The notes: a model not told the origin generated them from the letters alone. A DNA stretch of 64,000 nucleotides from Methylophilus sp. 14 (GCF_015354345.1 NZ_JADKYS010000002.1:496001-560000); one strand, 5' to 3'; shown: positions 33,035 through 43,377, numbered from the stretch's first letter. Numbers and translations: made by a program.

Positions 33035-33832
33035 CTAGGGTAAGTACTCGAAGTCCTCATGCAGGATCACACTGATCAGGCGATCAAAAATTAAATGATT
33101 TTCCATATTGAGTGCTTTTCTGGCCTTGCTGATTAAATCAAGCGCGACCTGCCTTGGATCGTGCGTAACTTTGGCCGAGCGCTTTTTATAACAATGACTG
33201 CGGGTGTCATAGTCAAACTGATTGTAGCGACTGATCCCAAGCAAAATGACCGCTGCCATGAGTTGCTCTTTGGGGCGCTGTAATCGCTGATAGGTCAGAT
33301 CAGATTCCAGGTGTGTGAGGTTGAGTAATGTTTTCTCAATCAAGCCTCCCAGCCACTCAAACTCCCCGTTCAAAGCTCCTGGGGTTTTGAGGAAGTGATA
33401 AAACACATAGTGATTTACCAGCACCTGGTTGATCAGCTTGTTGTATTCCGTCGGCAGGCCGTCAATTTGGTTCAAAAGCGCATGAACAGCATAGGGGTCT
33501 TTCTTCCAAGCGGGTAGTAATGTCGTGTCCAGGTTTTCATCATTCAAGAGCGTGCCAACCGAGGTCAGCGTCTCAATAATATTGGTACCCTCTGTGAAAA
33601 TTTTCTTAGTCATCCACTCAGCACGGACCAATACGCCATAGCCTAAGTCCTTACGCTCATGTTTAGATAACCAGGTGACGCGTAGGGTGCGGAAGTCTCT
33701 ATACAGTGTTGCTTTGTAGATATAAGTCGAGTCAGAATTCTTCTCGCGAGACAGATGCTGGATTCTGAACAGGTTGTAGATACTGCACACTGCCAGTAAC
33801 TGTGTATTTTCAATTGCCTTCAAAAATTTCAT
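33035..33832 (-). CDS. Uncharacterised protein downstream of integrase
   Basis: The 265-residue, mostly helical soluble protein has no signal peptide and no recognised motif. It contains basic stretches (HCYKKRSAKVTHDPRQ) and Leu-rich helices (LGGLIEKTLLNLTHLES). It starts 27 bases after the integrase stop and shares its strand, so it likely travels with the mobile element. It may be an accessory recombination or cargo protein. Confidence 0.5.
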   Translation of the reverse strand: MKFLKAIENTQLLAVCSIYNLFRIQHLSREKNSDSTYIYKATLYRDFRTLRVTWLSKHERKDLGYGVLVRAEWMTKKIFTEGTNIIETLTSVGTLLNDENLDTTLLPAWKKDPYAVHALLNQIDGLPTEYNKLINQVLVNHYVFYHFLKTPGALNGEFEWLGGLIEKTLLNLTHLESDLTYQRLQRPKEQLMAAVILLGISRYNQFDYDTRSHCYKKRSAKVTHDPRQVALDLISKARKALNMENHLIFDRLISVILHEDFEYLP

Positions 33833-33859
33833 TGTTTTATCCTTTTCATTAAACGCTGA

Positions 33860-35110
33860 TTACTGACCGTTGTTGGGGGCCGCGTTGCCTGCCGGCACAA
33901 TTAAATTCCCCGAGAGCAAACGGTTGAATGCCGAGCCATCATTTCTGGTGAGGTTAGGAACATAGCGGCTATATACCCGGAACAACATCTCAGTCGTTGA
34001 ATGCCCCATCTGCCTGGCAATCCACTCTGGGTTTTCCCCTGCAGCTAACCAAAGCGTTGCCGCGGTATGACGTGAGGTATAAGGCCTACGTAATTCAAAG
34101 CCCAAGTAGCGGAGTAGGGGATACCACACACGATTGGTGAGATTGTTCAGATTGAGTGGTTTGCCTTCAGCATTACAGAACACAAACTCTGATTGTTTGG
34201 CCGTGACCTCAAGTTGACGCTTGAGCGCATCAAACACCACATCTGACATGAAAATCTCGCGGATGGATAAGTCGGTTTTACCCTCATCCTCCATCTCATC
34301 ACCAACCAAGGTTTCACGAATCAGGATCTGACGACTCTTAAAGTCGACATACTTCCATTTCAAGCCATGGATCTCCCCCGTGCGCATGCCGGTAAAGAAG
34401 CGAACAATGAAGTAATCGCGATAGTCAGGCCTCACAGTTTTAAGAATCAGGTTCACTTCGTCGAGCGTAAATGGCTTGATATCCAGACGCTTAATCTTGA
34501 GGGGTTTGATTCTTTGACCTGGTGAGGTAAAGTTATAGCGGTCAGCGGCCTCATTAAGAATTTGTCTTAATCCCAATACAATGGCATTGATGCGGCGTGC
34601 GGAGAGTGTTTGACCTTTTCGTCCAGGGACTTTGGCGAGTTGCGAACGAAAATCAAGAATGTCTTCACGACGGATGCTGCTGACTACCTTCTCTCCGAAA
34701 TACGGCACCAGATGTTTATCGATAGTGTCTCGCATGGTCTGCACGTAGCTTTTGCGCCAGCCAATCTTGCACTCATCAAACCATTTTTCAGCGAAAGCTT
34801 TAAATAGCGGACCACTGAGAGTTGGCTGATGCGTCGAGTCAAGATGTGCAAGTCCAATTGCTGAATAGGTATTTGAGTTGTTAGCAATGCGGTGACTAAC
34901 TGCAAAAGTCTTTACTAATTTGCTGTTTGGGAAGTATCTAGCATAGTCAAAGATGTTCTCCTTAATTTCAGCTTCGATCTTTTCAAGAAGCTTTCCGAGT
35001 TTCTGCCGATTAGCTTTAGTATCGTTAAGCGCTGTGTATTCTCTACATCTTTTTCCTTGGTAGCGGAAGTCGCAGAAAAGTTTGCCGTTGTAATCGCGGA
35101 CACTAGCCAT
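33860..35110 (-). CDS. Tyrosine site-specific integrase
   Basis: The protein has an N-terminal arm-binding domain (MASVRDYNGKLFCDFRYQGKRCREYT, DUF3596-like), a SAM-like core-binding domain (FAEKWFDECKIGWRKSYVQTMRDTIDKHL) and a catalytic domain. Catalytic features are Arg in GMRTGEIHGLKW, the box YTSRHTAATL and the nucleophile Tyr in VYSRYV. I chose ATG 35110, which overlaps the stop of the excisionase-like gene, over 35125. It inserts or excises a mobile element. No att repeat was found in the window. Confidence 0.9.
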   Translation of the reverse strand: MASVRDYNGKLFCDFRYQGKRCREYTALNDTKANRQKLGKLLEKIEAEIKENIFDYARYFPNSKLVKTFAVSHRIANNSNTYSAIGLAHLDSTHQPTLSGPLFKAFAEKWFDECKIGWRKSYVQTMRDTIDKHLVPYFGEKVVSSIRREDILDFRSQLAKVPGRKGQTLSARRINAIVLGLRQILNEAADRYNFTSPGQRIKPLKIKRLDIKPFTLDEVNLILKTVRPDYRDYFIVRFFTGMRTGEIHGLKWKYVDFKSRQILIRETLVGDEMEDEGKTDLSIREIFMSDVVFDALKRQLEVTAKQSEFVFCNAEGKPLNLNNLTNRVWYPLLRYLGFELRRPYTSRHTAATLWLAAGENPEWIARQMGHSTTEMLFRVYSRYVPNLTRNDGSAFNRLLSGNLIVPAGNAAPNNGQ

Positions 35111-35336
35111 GGCAATAACCACCATTTGCCATAGGGATTGCAGCAGGGCTAACTGAGCGAGTTAATATTTCGTTCTCAATGGCTTCCCAGATGTATAAAA
35201 TTTTTCTACGCCCAAATGGGCGAATGTAGTGTTTGCCTTCAATTAAAACGCTATCTTTCAATTGATTTCGAATGGTTCTGGCGTTGTAGTTGATCCGCTC
35301 TGCTAATTGATCTGTGGTGAGAAACGTTTGTGACAT
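35103..35336 (-). CDS. Excisionase-like DNA-binding protein
   Basis: The 77-residue protein reads MSQTFLTTDQLAERINYNARTIRNQLKDSVLIEG..., a winged helix-turn-helix like those placed before integrase genes. It ends in a Pro/Ala-rich tail. It overlaps the integrase start (ATGGCTAG), a typical xis-int coupling. It probably directs excision or represses int; the role is inferred from size and place. Confidence 0.75.
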   Translation of the reverse strand: MSQTFLTTDQLAERINYNARTIRNQLKDSVLIEGKHYIRPFGRRKILYIWEAIENEILTRSVSPAAIPMANGGYCHG

Positions 35337-35370
35337 AGTGATTCCTTCCTAAAAATAAATAGTCAATGTA

Positions 35371-35468
35371 GAATGAATATATATCGTTCAAAACATATAA
35401 ATTTCATTCTAAATGATATTTTAGGTGTAATTATTTCACTTTGCAACAATTATTTTCATTTAGAATGA
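35371..35468. promoter_or_regulatory. Cluster of three operator-like repeats between xis-int and xre
   Basis: TCATT-CTA-AATGA at 35404-35416 and TCATT-TAG-AATGA at 35456-35468 are the same 13-base palindrome in opposite orientation. A weaker one, GAATGA-N7-TCGTTC, lies at 35371-35389. They flank the promoters of both divergent genes and look like Cro/CI-type sites for the XRE protein at 35485. Confidence 0.6.
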
Positions 35469-35484
35469 AAAAAGAGAGGTCTGT

Positions 35485-35691
35485 GTGATTAAGTGTCACT
35501 TATCCCGAATTATGGGAGAGAAAAAATTAAAGGTTGCTGATGTAGCTCGGGCAATAGATGTGCATCGCAACTCTATTACACTTCTTTATGATGAAACTGC
35601 GACGCGAGTAGATTTGGAGGTGCTAAATAGGCTGTGTAATTATCTAAATTGCAATATTGAAGATCTGCTAGAGTTTATTGCTGATAGTTAA
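35485..35691 (+). CDS. Small XRE/Cro-like regulator
   Basis: The 68-residue protein starts at GTG (AGAGAGG precedes). It has a compact Cro/CI-like domain: KLKVADVARAIDVHRNSITLLYDETATRVDLEVLNRLCNYLNCNIEDLLEF, the YozG-like pattern with CNIEDLLEF at the end. It is divergent from the xis-int pair and 317 bases upstream of the defence operon. It may control either one. Confidence 0.82.
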   Translation: MIKCHLSRIMGEKKLKVADVARAIDVHRNSITLLYDETATRVDLEVLNRLCNYLNCNIEDLLEFIADS

Positions 35692-36007
35692 GAACTCATC
35701 CAATGCGAGTAATTTAGTTACCGATTACGAGTAGATTACTGATCTTCAACGCTGCCTTATCTACTGTCTAATATATAGAAACTCTAATTAAAAACGACAT
35801 CAAGATTAGTATGAGTGCATGTTGCATACCTGCTTTCTAATCAGGTACGATGTATATTAGTATAAATATTACAACCAAATTCTTTATCGATTCTAAAGTT
35901 ACGCAGGTGTGAAATTGATTCGATAAGGGGGTGTTCAATGTGGTTAAAAAAGATTGCAGAAAATGTGATATGAACCACGTTGGTACAGATTTGCTGGAGC
36001 AATAAGT
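35692..36007. other. Non-coding gap before the defence operon
   Basis: These 316 AT-rich bases hold no gene I trust. Short similar segments GAGTAATTTAGTTAC and GAGTAGATTACTGA occur near 35708-35743. The operon promoter presumably lies here. GGAG at 35995 serves the GTG start at 36008. Confidence 0.4.
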
Positions 36008-36940
36008 GTGTTACCTCATGCAATATCTTCATTTGACCCGATAGAACTTGTCAGAGGGGTGTTGGCCTTATTAAGCCATAATGGAGACATTCATTCTCGC
36101 CGAATCCAAGAGATCCTTTCGAACTTAGGAGTGGTATCAGATGTTCAGGTCAGCTCGCTTAGAGAACTGAGATTATTAAAGGAAATAGAAGGGTTGGGCT
36201 ACGGCTATTGGGTTGCTACACCAACAAGGTCTGTTCCAATCAATGATCATTTTTCACTTCTAGTAAGTATTGCACCAACAGACGAGCTAAAGCGACATTT
36301 TCCTAGTATTGTACGAGCAGGAATTGGCCGTATAGTGCCAACATCTGAAGTTCTGAATTTACCGACCCAATCCATACTGTCATGGAGGGGGCTAGATGAA
36401 CGGAGTAATGCAGATTTAACTCGAGAATTTATTGAGCATAATAAAGAAAACTTCAAATCGTCAATAATGCCTTTAAATTTAGAGGCGTTCAGTATCAAAG
36501 AAACTTCACTTAAAGAACATACAGTCATTCAGGAACCGACTTGGCTTTCATATAATGACTCTCGAGTATTGTCTTACGCTAAAGTCAGCTTATTCCGAAC
36601 TAAAGTTACAAAAAAATACTATCGCTACTTTATTGGTCAAATTGACCATAATGGAAACTTTCTTGAGGGCGTGCCCATTCTTGACTACAGAGGTTTTCAA
36701 TTTGGTTTTTCAGCAATATTAGAAAAGCCCTTAAGTGTCTTAGTTAGGCGCTCTGGCAATGCTATCGTAATAACCTTACCTCTATTCCCTTCGGACTCTT
36801 TAAAACAAATACTTACCTCAATGTGCAAAATTGATGAAGATAGATATGGATTCGTTTGGTTTTGTAGCAATGTTGAATGCTGGGAGTTAATAAGCTCAGT
36901 ATTTAAGAAAATTGGATGCGAGATTATCAATTATGGCTAA
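36008..36940 (+). CDS. First protein of Druantia-like operon (unrecognised; DruD candidate)
   Basis: The 310-residue protein starts at GTG 36008. The N-terminus looks like a winged helix (IELVRGVLALLSHNGDIHSRRIQEILSNLGVVSDVQVSSLREL). A middle part has GYGYWVATPTRSVPINDHFSLLVS, and the C-terminal half is mixed alpha/beta. No enzymatic motif is visible. It overlaps the helicase gene by 8 bases, so the two are translated together. By position beside the helicase and by size it could correspond to DruD of Druantia type I, but I cannot show sequence similarity. Confidence 0.5.
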   Translation: MLPHAISSFDPIELVRGVLALLSHNGDIHSRRIQEILSNLGVVSDVQVSSLRELRLLKEIEGLGYGYWVATPTRSVPINDHFSLLVSIAPTDELKRHFPSIVRAGIGRIVPTSEVLNLPTQSILSWRGLDERSNADLTREFIEHNKENFKSSIMPLNLEAFSIKETSLKEHTVIQEPTWLSYNDSRVLSYAKVSLFRTKVTKKYYRYFIGQIDHNGNFLEGVPILDYRGFQFGFSAILEKPLSVLVRRSGNAIVITLPLFPSDSLKQILTSMCKIDEDRYGFVWFCSNVECWELISSVFKKIGCEIINYG

Positions 36941-39900
36941 TGTTTCCACATATTCTGCTAAAACTGTATTTGATGGAATGAAGAAAAGATTCCATCAGTA
37001 TTTAGAAGCTCAGTACCATATTTGGGATGAGGGCCTCATCAATGATCGCATTGAAATGTTTGAAAGTGAGGGTGTTACATTCAGGGCTCCAATGCTTGAA
37101 GCTACACCTTTCTATATGCCTGGGAAGCTATATTCAGAGCTCAACATACCCGAGGCAGCAAAATCTCTTCTAACTATTTCTTCCAGTCTCGCAAGTACAG
37201 GCATACCTGCAACCCCTTATCAGCATCAGGTGGAAGCATTGGAATGCTTTATTGGAAATGATCGAGAAATTATTGTGGCAACTGGTACCGGTTCTGGAAA
37301 AACGGAAAGTTTCCTGATGCCCATTCTCGCCTCAATGGCTATTGAGGCAGAAAATCGCCCAGAGTCATGGATCAGACCCGGATGCAGAGCCTTACTTTTA
37401 TACCCCATGAATGCACTTGTCAATGATCAGGTTGCGAGACTGCGTAAAGTTCTTGGTAATACTCTGGTAGCAGATAAATTAAGGGGAGCGAGAGAGCATT
37501 GTGTGACATTCGGCATGTACACAAGTAGAACACCATATCCAGGGGAGGAAAGTCACTCTAAAAATGAAACGCGCTTAGAGTCATTTATACAAAAAGCATT
37601 TATAGAGTTGCCTGAAGAAGCTCAAGCTAAATTAAAAAAAGAAGGGAAGTGGCCAGCAAAAGACTTAAGTCAATTTATTGCAACAGAATTCTCGACAGGT
37701 TCATCAGATACTGAGATGCTATCTCGACAAGAAATGCAGTCTCGTTGCCCAGATTTGCTCGTAACAAACTATTCCATGCTTGAGTATATGCTTCTAAGGC
37801 CAATAGAAGCATCAATTTTTGATCAAACAGCTGCATGGTTGGCTTCTGATCCTAAAAATAAGTTCACCGTGGTTCTTGATGAGGCTCACATGTATAGGGG
37901 AGCTGGTGGAGCTGAAGTGGCATTTTTATTAATGAGATTGCAAGCACGGCTTGGCATACCGCGAAATAGAATCAAATTTATATTAACAAGTGCAAGCCTT
38001 GGAAGTACGGAAGAGGCTCATGCTCGCATGAAAGCGTTCGCAGCTGATTTAAGTGGATTGCGAGAGCCTTGTAGAGAGTTTGTTCTAATCACTGGTAAAC
38101 AACAAGTAAAAGCTGGACAGCGACCTGCTACATCAGAAGAGGCAAATGCTTTATCAGATTATGACTTTACTACATTGCATACAGTTAATGAGATGCATGA
38201 CAATGCTGAGGGTGAGTTTCTTAAACTTTGTTCTAAATTAAAATACAAGCCTACACATAAGTTTACGGATAAATCTTCATTCCAAAATGTAGTGTTCGAC
38301 TGGATACAATCGTTTGGTCCTGCAGCTTTAGTGGCAAATAAAATAACTTCAAAACCTCAAAGGCTTCATGAAATTGCCGAGGCTGTTTTCCCGCAAACAA
38401 GTCAAGCTGAGAAGTCGCTTGAAGGGTTGCTAGCATTAATGTCTTTTGCTAAGCAAGAAGGTACAGGGAGGGTGTTTTCACCCGTTCGGTCACATCTCTT
38501 TTTCAGAGGTCTTTCAGGAATTTATGCATGTATAAATCCTGAGTGTGATTCCCGTAAAGGCTCAAAACCATCAGTTTTAGGAAGGCTTTACTCCTCTCCA
38601 AAATTAAAGTGTGATTGTGGGAGTCGTATTTATGAGGTTCTGACTCATCGTGATTGTGGAGCGGCCTTTATACGAGGATATATGCGTGACTCTGATGGGG
38701 ACTTTCTATGGCATCAGCCTTCAAATGGGTTATGGGGGGCAAGTGGTCTTTTTGAGACGCATTTATTAGTTGAACTGAAGAGACGTGCATCAGATATTCA
38801 TGGTAAGCATCAGGGTTCAAGTAATTGGTTGCATAAAGCAACTGGAAAATTATTAAACCATAGGCCTAGCGAGGATCAGTTACAACAATATCTTGAAGTA
38901 CTTCGACCAGATAATGCAGTTTTAATATCAGGTAAGTCAATTTTAACCTTTACAAATCGATGCCCTATATGCATGAAGAGATGGCAGCCAGGGACAACAA
39001 AAATTATGGATTTAGCTACAAAAGGAGAGGCACCTTTTGCTCAGCTAGTTCGCACTCAAGTTGAGCTCCAGCCTCCGACTATATTCACAAGTAATCAATC
39101 ACCTAACGGAGGAAGAAAGTCATTATTGTTTTCTGATGGGCGCCAAAAAGCAGCAAGGTTAGCACGTGATATCCCACGTGAAATTGAAAACGATGTTTTT
39201 CGCCAATTGCTTTTGCTTGCGGTAAAAGAGCTCACTGCAATTGGCCAGGAACCTCGTTTAAAACGAATTTATATTGCAATGATTCATTCGTTGGCTAAAA
39301 GCTCAATACTTTTGTTTGATGGAAATGATCGTCATCAACTGCAGCAAGAAGTCAGGAATTATATAGCGTACTACGATAAAGATTTGGAAAGCGCACTACA
39401 GGACCAGCACAGTGCATCGCCAAGTTTTAACGCTCTCTTATTAAGAAATCTTGGGTCACCATTTTACTCTGTGAGTGCGTTGACATTGGCATATTTATTC
39501 GTTTCGAGACAGGCTCATAAGGCGATTTTGAAAGCTCTCAAAGTTACGAAGAGCGATGACTTGGATAAAATATTAATTATTTGGATTCAATCCTATGCTA
39601 ATGCATTCGCTGTCGACGGTAGCCTTGCTTATGGCATAAGGATGAATGCTGCGGGACATCCTTTACCTGGGGGGTTAGATATTTCTGCTGGTCTTAGCCA
39701 ACCCGTTCAACATTTTTTGAGAAGTTATTATCCAAATCTGGATGAGGCATTTAAAGCTTTTTCAGATGCTCTCTGTCAAACAAACCCCAGTAGTTCAGGA
39801 TTTTTCTTAGACCCCAATAAACTTACTTTGATACTAGCTAATGAGGAGCAGAGCTGGTATCAATGCTCATATTGCGCAACAGTTTCTCCCGTCGAGTGGT

Positions 39901-42179
39901 GGGGGCATTGCCCATCATGTTTGGCTAGCGGAATGGTTTCTGTCAATCCTGGAAAGTCTGATTATTTAAGGGCTAGAAAAGCTTTCTTTAGAGACCCAGT
40001 CATTGAGGTTCTCGAAGGAAGTAAGCGCCCTTTCAATTTATCAGTTGAAGAACATACTGCTCAGCTTTCTTATCGTGATGTTGATGATCCTAGTACTACA
40101 ACTGAAGATTTTGAACGTAGATTCAGGGATATTTTAGTCTCAGAATCTGATACTTCAATAGATGTTCTAAGTAGTACTACAACTATGGAGGTTGGTATCG
40201 ATATTGGGTCGCTTGTAGCAGTCGGATTAAGAAATATTCCTCCTCTTAGACAAAACTATCAACAACGTGCTGGACGTACTGGTAGGCGAGGATCCGCCAT
40301 TTCGACAGTTGTTACATATGCTCAAAATAGCCCGCATGACAATCATTATTTTGAAAATCCAGAGCCTATTATAAGCGGTGAGCCAACTTTGCCAGGTATT
40401 GATATTAACAATCCAAAAATTATCGAAAGGCATATTCGGGCCCAATTAATTCAATCATTTTTCCACGCGGAATGGCCAATACCGGTAGGGTCAGATATAT
40501 TTTCTGTTTTAGGTAAAACAATGTCATTCTTTAATGGATCGGACGAATTTAGCCTTACTTCATTCGAGAAGTGGTTAGATGAGTCTGACGCATCTGAACT
40601 CATTTACGCCTCTATCCAAAAATGGTTGCCAGTTTCATATAAACGTTCTCCTAAAGCGGTATCAAACGAATTCATTCATCAACTACGTAAAGTATGTCCT
40701 GATAACGACGATGAACTCGAAGCTTCCGAGTTAAATTTGATCGAGTTTCTATTTGCTAGAGGCTTTTTACCATCATATGCATTTCCCAGAGACATTTGCG
40801 CTCTTCAAATTGAAGGGCCTCCTGATAAAACCAAAGGGTATGTCAAATTAAACATTCTTCAACGACCTCAGCAGGGGCTGAATGTGGCGCTTTCAGAATA
40901 TGCGCCTGGTCGATTTGTCGTGGTAGATAAAAAAACATATCGGATCGGGTCGGTGGCAGCTAATGGGTCAGGCTCAGTCGAAAATAGAGCCTTGAAACTG
41001 TTTTCTGATCGACGCTATTATTTATCTTGCACCCAGTGCGGATACACGCCAGGCTTCAGAAAAACTAAGCCATTAAATGAAAAGTGTCCACTTTGCATAA
41101 GTGGAATAATTGATGGGATGAGTGTCATCGTTCCTCAGGTTGTTTATCCTTCGGGACGGCAAGAGGTGGATGAGTATGATGATGATCAGCTTTTTACTAC
41201 TGTTACTAGTGCACAGCTATCTATACCTGAGGATGAAAATATTAGTTTTGAAACTTTTGGGGTTAATGGATTAATTTCATTTACAAGAGACCAGCAGTTG
41301 GTGATGGTGAATAGAGGGGAAAATAAAGATGGGGCATTTGAGGGTTTTAATATATGTAATCAATGCGGTAAAGCATCATTAGACAATAATATTAATTCGC
41401 ATGAACGAGATTATTATATTGCTGGACGATCATCATCCATGCGCTGTCATGGGGCATTTGAAAGGGTATACCTAGGTTATGGCTTTAATTCAGATATTCT
41501 TTTGTTGCGCTTACCATTAGGAGGGTCTCTAAGATTTGACCCTTTAGACACTAGCATGCGAAATCCAATTTCTGATGCGATGCAGTCTTTAGCAGAGGCC
41601 ATTGTGTTAGGAATCAGTCGAAGTTTGGATATTGATATTCGGGAAATCAATGCTGGATATCGCTATCTCCCTGTAGAAGATAAGAACTATGCTGATATTT
41701 TTATCTACGACACCCTTTCCGGTGGGGCTGGATATGCGACTCAAGCGGGAGATGAAATAAATGAGGTAATGGCGAAGGTTGAGCAATTATTGGTTAATTG
41801 TGATTGCGCAACTTCATGTGATAAGTGCTTACGTCATTATGGAAATAGATTTCATCACACAAGCCTAGATAGGTTTCTAGCTTTAGATCTATTGAAATTT
41901 ATTAAAGATGGGCAATTACCTCCATTGCCTTCAACTAACGAACAAAGAAAAATCCTTGAGCCACTCATTAACATTCTAGAACTGGCTGGCTGGGAGGTGA
42001 CTTATTCTGATGAGTATCCTGTACAAGCATCTAAAGATAAAAAGTCCACTATCATCTATTCTTATCCTTCACTGGTTAGACCAGAGCATTATGGATTCTT
42101 GAAAGCAAATCTAAATTTTGCATTTTCAGAATATGAGTTATCAAGAGATTTGCCTGGCGCCTACGAGAACATTGTATGA
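36933..42179 (+). CDS. DruE-like giant DEAH-box helicase with DUF1998 domain
   Basis: The 1748-residue protein (start ATG 36933 inside the upstream gene's end; the 36912 frame start is less likely) has superfamily 2 motifs. They are Walker A ATGTGSGKTES (about 116-126), DEAH (316-319) and motif VI QQRAGRTGRRG (from 1110). Several Cys pairs suggest zinc ribbons: CPICMKRW, CSYCATV with CPSCLASG, CTQCGYT with CPLCISG, and CNQCGKAS. The C-terminus has the MrfA/DUF1998 signature SGGAGYA...CDCATSCDKCLRHYG. Druantia DruE proteins have this exact architecture. It overlaps the DruA-like gene by 4 bases. It probably unwinds or translocates on invading DNA. Confidence 0.85.
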   Translation: MANVSTYSAKTVFDGMKKRFHQYLEAQYHIWDEGLINDRIEMFESEGVTFRAPMLEATPFYMPGKLYSELNIPEAAKSLLTISSSLASTGIPATPYQHQVEALECFIGNDREIIVATGTGSGKTESFLMPILASMAIEAENRPESWIRPGCRALLLYPMNALVNDQVARLRKVLGNTLVADKLRGAREHCVTFGMYTSRTPYPGEESHSKNETRLESFIQKAFIELPEEAQAKLKKEGKWPAKDLSQFIATEFSTGSSDTEMLSRQEMQSRCPDLLVTNYSMLEYMLLRPIEASIFDQTAAWLASDPKNKFTVVLDEAHMYRGAGGAEVAFLLMRLQARLGIPRNRIKFILTSASLGSTEEAHARMKAFAADLSGLREPCREFVLITGKQQVKAGQRPATSEEANALSDYDFTTLHTVNEMHDNAEGEFLKLCSKLKYKPTHKFTDKSSFQNVVFDWIQSFGPAALVANKITSKPQRLHEIAEAVFPQTSQAEKSLEGLLALMSFAKQEGTGRVFSPVRSHLFFRGLSGIYACINPECDSRKGSKPSVLGRLYSSPKLKCDCGSRIYEVLTHRDCGAAFIRGYMRDSDGDFLWHQPSNGLWGASGLFETHLLVELKRRASDIHGKHQGSSNWLHKATGKLLNHRPSEDQLQQYLEVLRPDNAVLISGKSILTFTNRCPICMKRWQPGTTKIMDLATKGEAPFAQLVRTQVELQPPTIFTSNQSPNGGRKSLLFSDGRQKAARLARDIPREIENDVFRQLLLLAVKELTAIGQEPRLKRIYIAMIHSLAKSSILLFDGNDRHQLQQEVRNYIAYYDKDLESALQDQHSASPSFNALLLRNLGSPFYSVSALTLAYLFVSRQAHKAILKALKVTKSDDLDKILIIWIQSYANAFAVDGSLAYGIRMNAAGHPLPGGLDISAGLSQPVQHFLRSYYPNLDEAFKAFSDALCQTNPSSSGFFLDPNKLTLILANEEQSWYQCSYCATVSPVEWWGHCPSCLASGMVSVNPGKSDYLRARKAFFRDPVIEVLEGSKRPFNLSVEEHTAQLSYRDVDDPSTTTEDFERRFRDILVSESDTSIDVLSSTTTMEVGIDIGSLVAVGLRNIPPLRQNYQQRAGRTGRRGSAISTVVTYAQNSPHDNHYFENPEPIISGEPTLPGIDINNPKIIERHIRAQLIQSFFHAEWPIPVGSDIFSVLGKTMSFFNGSDEFSLTSFEKWLDESDASELIYASIQKWLPVSYKRSPKAVSNEFIHQLRKVCPDNDDELEASELNLIEFLFARGFLPSYAFPRDICALQIEGPPDKTKGYVKLNILQRPQQGLNVALSEYAPGRFVVVDKKTYRIGSVAANGSGSVENRALKLFSDRRYYLSCTQCGYTPGFRKTKPLNEKCPLCISGIIDGMSVIVPQVVYPSGRQEVDEYDDDQLFTTVTSAQLSIPEDENISFETFGVNGLISFTRDQQLVMVNRGENKDGAFEGFNICNQCGKASLDNNINSHERDYYIAGRSSSMRCHGAFERVYLGYGFNSDILLLRLPLGGSLRFDPLDTSMRNPISDAMQSLAEAIVLGISRSLDIDIREINAGYRYLPVEDKNYADIFIYDTLSGGAGYATQAGDEINEVMAKVEQLLVNCDCATSCDKCLRHYGNRFHHTSLDRFLALDLLKFIKDGQLPPLPSTNEQRKILEPLINILELAGWEVTYSDEYPVQASKDKKSTIIYSYPSLVRPEHYGFLKANLNFAFSEYELSRDLPGAYENIV

Positions 42180-43375
42180 AAAAGAATGCGGTAGTTAACA
42201 TTCCCGGTAGAGAGGCTCGTCTAATTCGAAAAATTAGGAGGCATTTTAAAGATTTAGGATTTACGAAAGGCCCAGATGGAGCTCTGGTACCTCCTGGCCT
42301 TGATAAAGAAACGTATCGCGAAATGCACTCACATCAAAGAGCCGCAAAACTAGCTGAGAATAGAGTTTGGATTGATGCTCATGCAAGCAAATTGATAAAT
42401 TACTTCGCATCTGGCGATGAGCTAAATGTTGAGAGAATTTCTCCTAGGCTGGAGATCGTTAAGGCTAACACTTGGCAATCAGAGCTATTTCGGCTAGCGA
42501 CTTATTATTGGAGAATTCCTATATCAGATGGATATGGGCGACGAATGCGGTTTCTGGTATGGGATGATTACCACAACAAACTTATTGGTATTTTTGCACT
42601 TGGTGATGCTGTATTTAATCTTAAGGCTAGGGATGAATATATAGGCTGGGATCACCATAGAAGAGCAAAGGGCTTGGTAAACTTAATGGATGCTTATGCC
42701 CTAGGAGCAGTTCCTCCCTACAATAAGTTATTGGGAGGAAAGCTCATTGCTAGTCTGATTCAGACGAAGGAGGTAGTTGATGAATTTCAACGTAAATATA
42801 AAGACTCCAAGGGAATTATATCGGGGGAGTCAAAAAATCCTAGATTAGTCGCAGTAACCACCACATCAGCATTAGGTAGGTCTTCTTTATATAATCGCCT
42901 AAAAATAGGAAATGACTCAATATTCGAAAGCATCGGATATAGTTCTGGTTGGGGGCATTTCCACATTTCTGATGAACTATTTAATGATTTGAAAAGCTAC
43001 TTAAATACTTTTGAAGATTCTTATTCAGACTCACATAAATATGGTCAAGGTCCTAATTATCGATTGAGAGTTGTAAAACAAGCCTTCACTAAACTCGGTA
43101 TGAGTCAGGATTTAGCAAAACACGGCTTAGCTCGTGAAATTTTTTTCTCATCCTTAGCGAGTAACTTTCTACAAGTGTTGCGCGGAGATGAGTTGGAGCC
43201 AAATTACATAAATCTCGTTTCAGTTGAAGAGCGTAGCCGGGCATCGTTAACTAGATGGGTAATTCCTCGATCTTTTCGTAACTTAGAGTTTAGAAACTGG
43301 AAGAGTCATGATTTTTTAAGCGAGATACTGCTACAAGAAAATAGAGTAAGTTTTCTCAATAAAGAGGTGAGTTAG
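42176..43375 (+). CDS. DruA-like DUF4338 protein
   Basis: The 399-residue protein matches the DUF4338 pattern that defines DruA. It begins with the RLIRKIRRHFKDLGFTKGPDGALVPP and KETYREMHSHQRA region. ELFRLATYYWRIPISDGYGRRMRFLVWDDYHNKLIGIFALGDAVFNL follows, then GWDHHRRAKGLVNLMDAYALGAVPPYNKLLGGKLIA. ATG overlaps the helicase stop (ATGA). DUF4338 is the type I Druantia marker; its biochemical role is not well understood. Its presence with a DUF1998 helicase makes Druantia assignment strong. Confidence 0.87.
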   Translation: MKKNAVVNIPGREARLIRKIRRHFKDLGFTKGPDGALVPPGLDKETYREMHSHQRAAKLAENRVWIDAHASKLINYFASGDELNVERISPRLEIVKANTWQSELFRLATYYWRIPISDGYGRRMRFLVWDDYHNKLIGIFALGDAVFNLKARDEYIGWDHHRRAKGLVNLMDAYALGAVPPYNKLLGGKLIASLIQTKEVVDEFQRKYKDSKGIISGESKNPRLVAVTTTSALGRSSLYNRLKIGNDSIFESIGYSSGWGHFHISDELFNDLKSYLNTFEDSYSDSHKYGQGPNYRLRVVKQAFTKLGMSQDLAKHGLAREIFFSSLASNFLQVLRGDELEPNYINLVSVEERSRASLTRWVIPRSFRNLEFRNWKSHDFLSEILLQENRVSFLNKEVS

Positions 43376-43377
43376 GA

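Noticed and set aside
35692-36007. CRISPR or other repeat array before the defence genes
   Set aside because: Only weak, irregular similarity between short AT-rich segments; no regular repeat-spacer pattern anywhere in the window.
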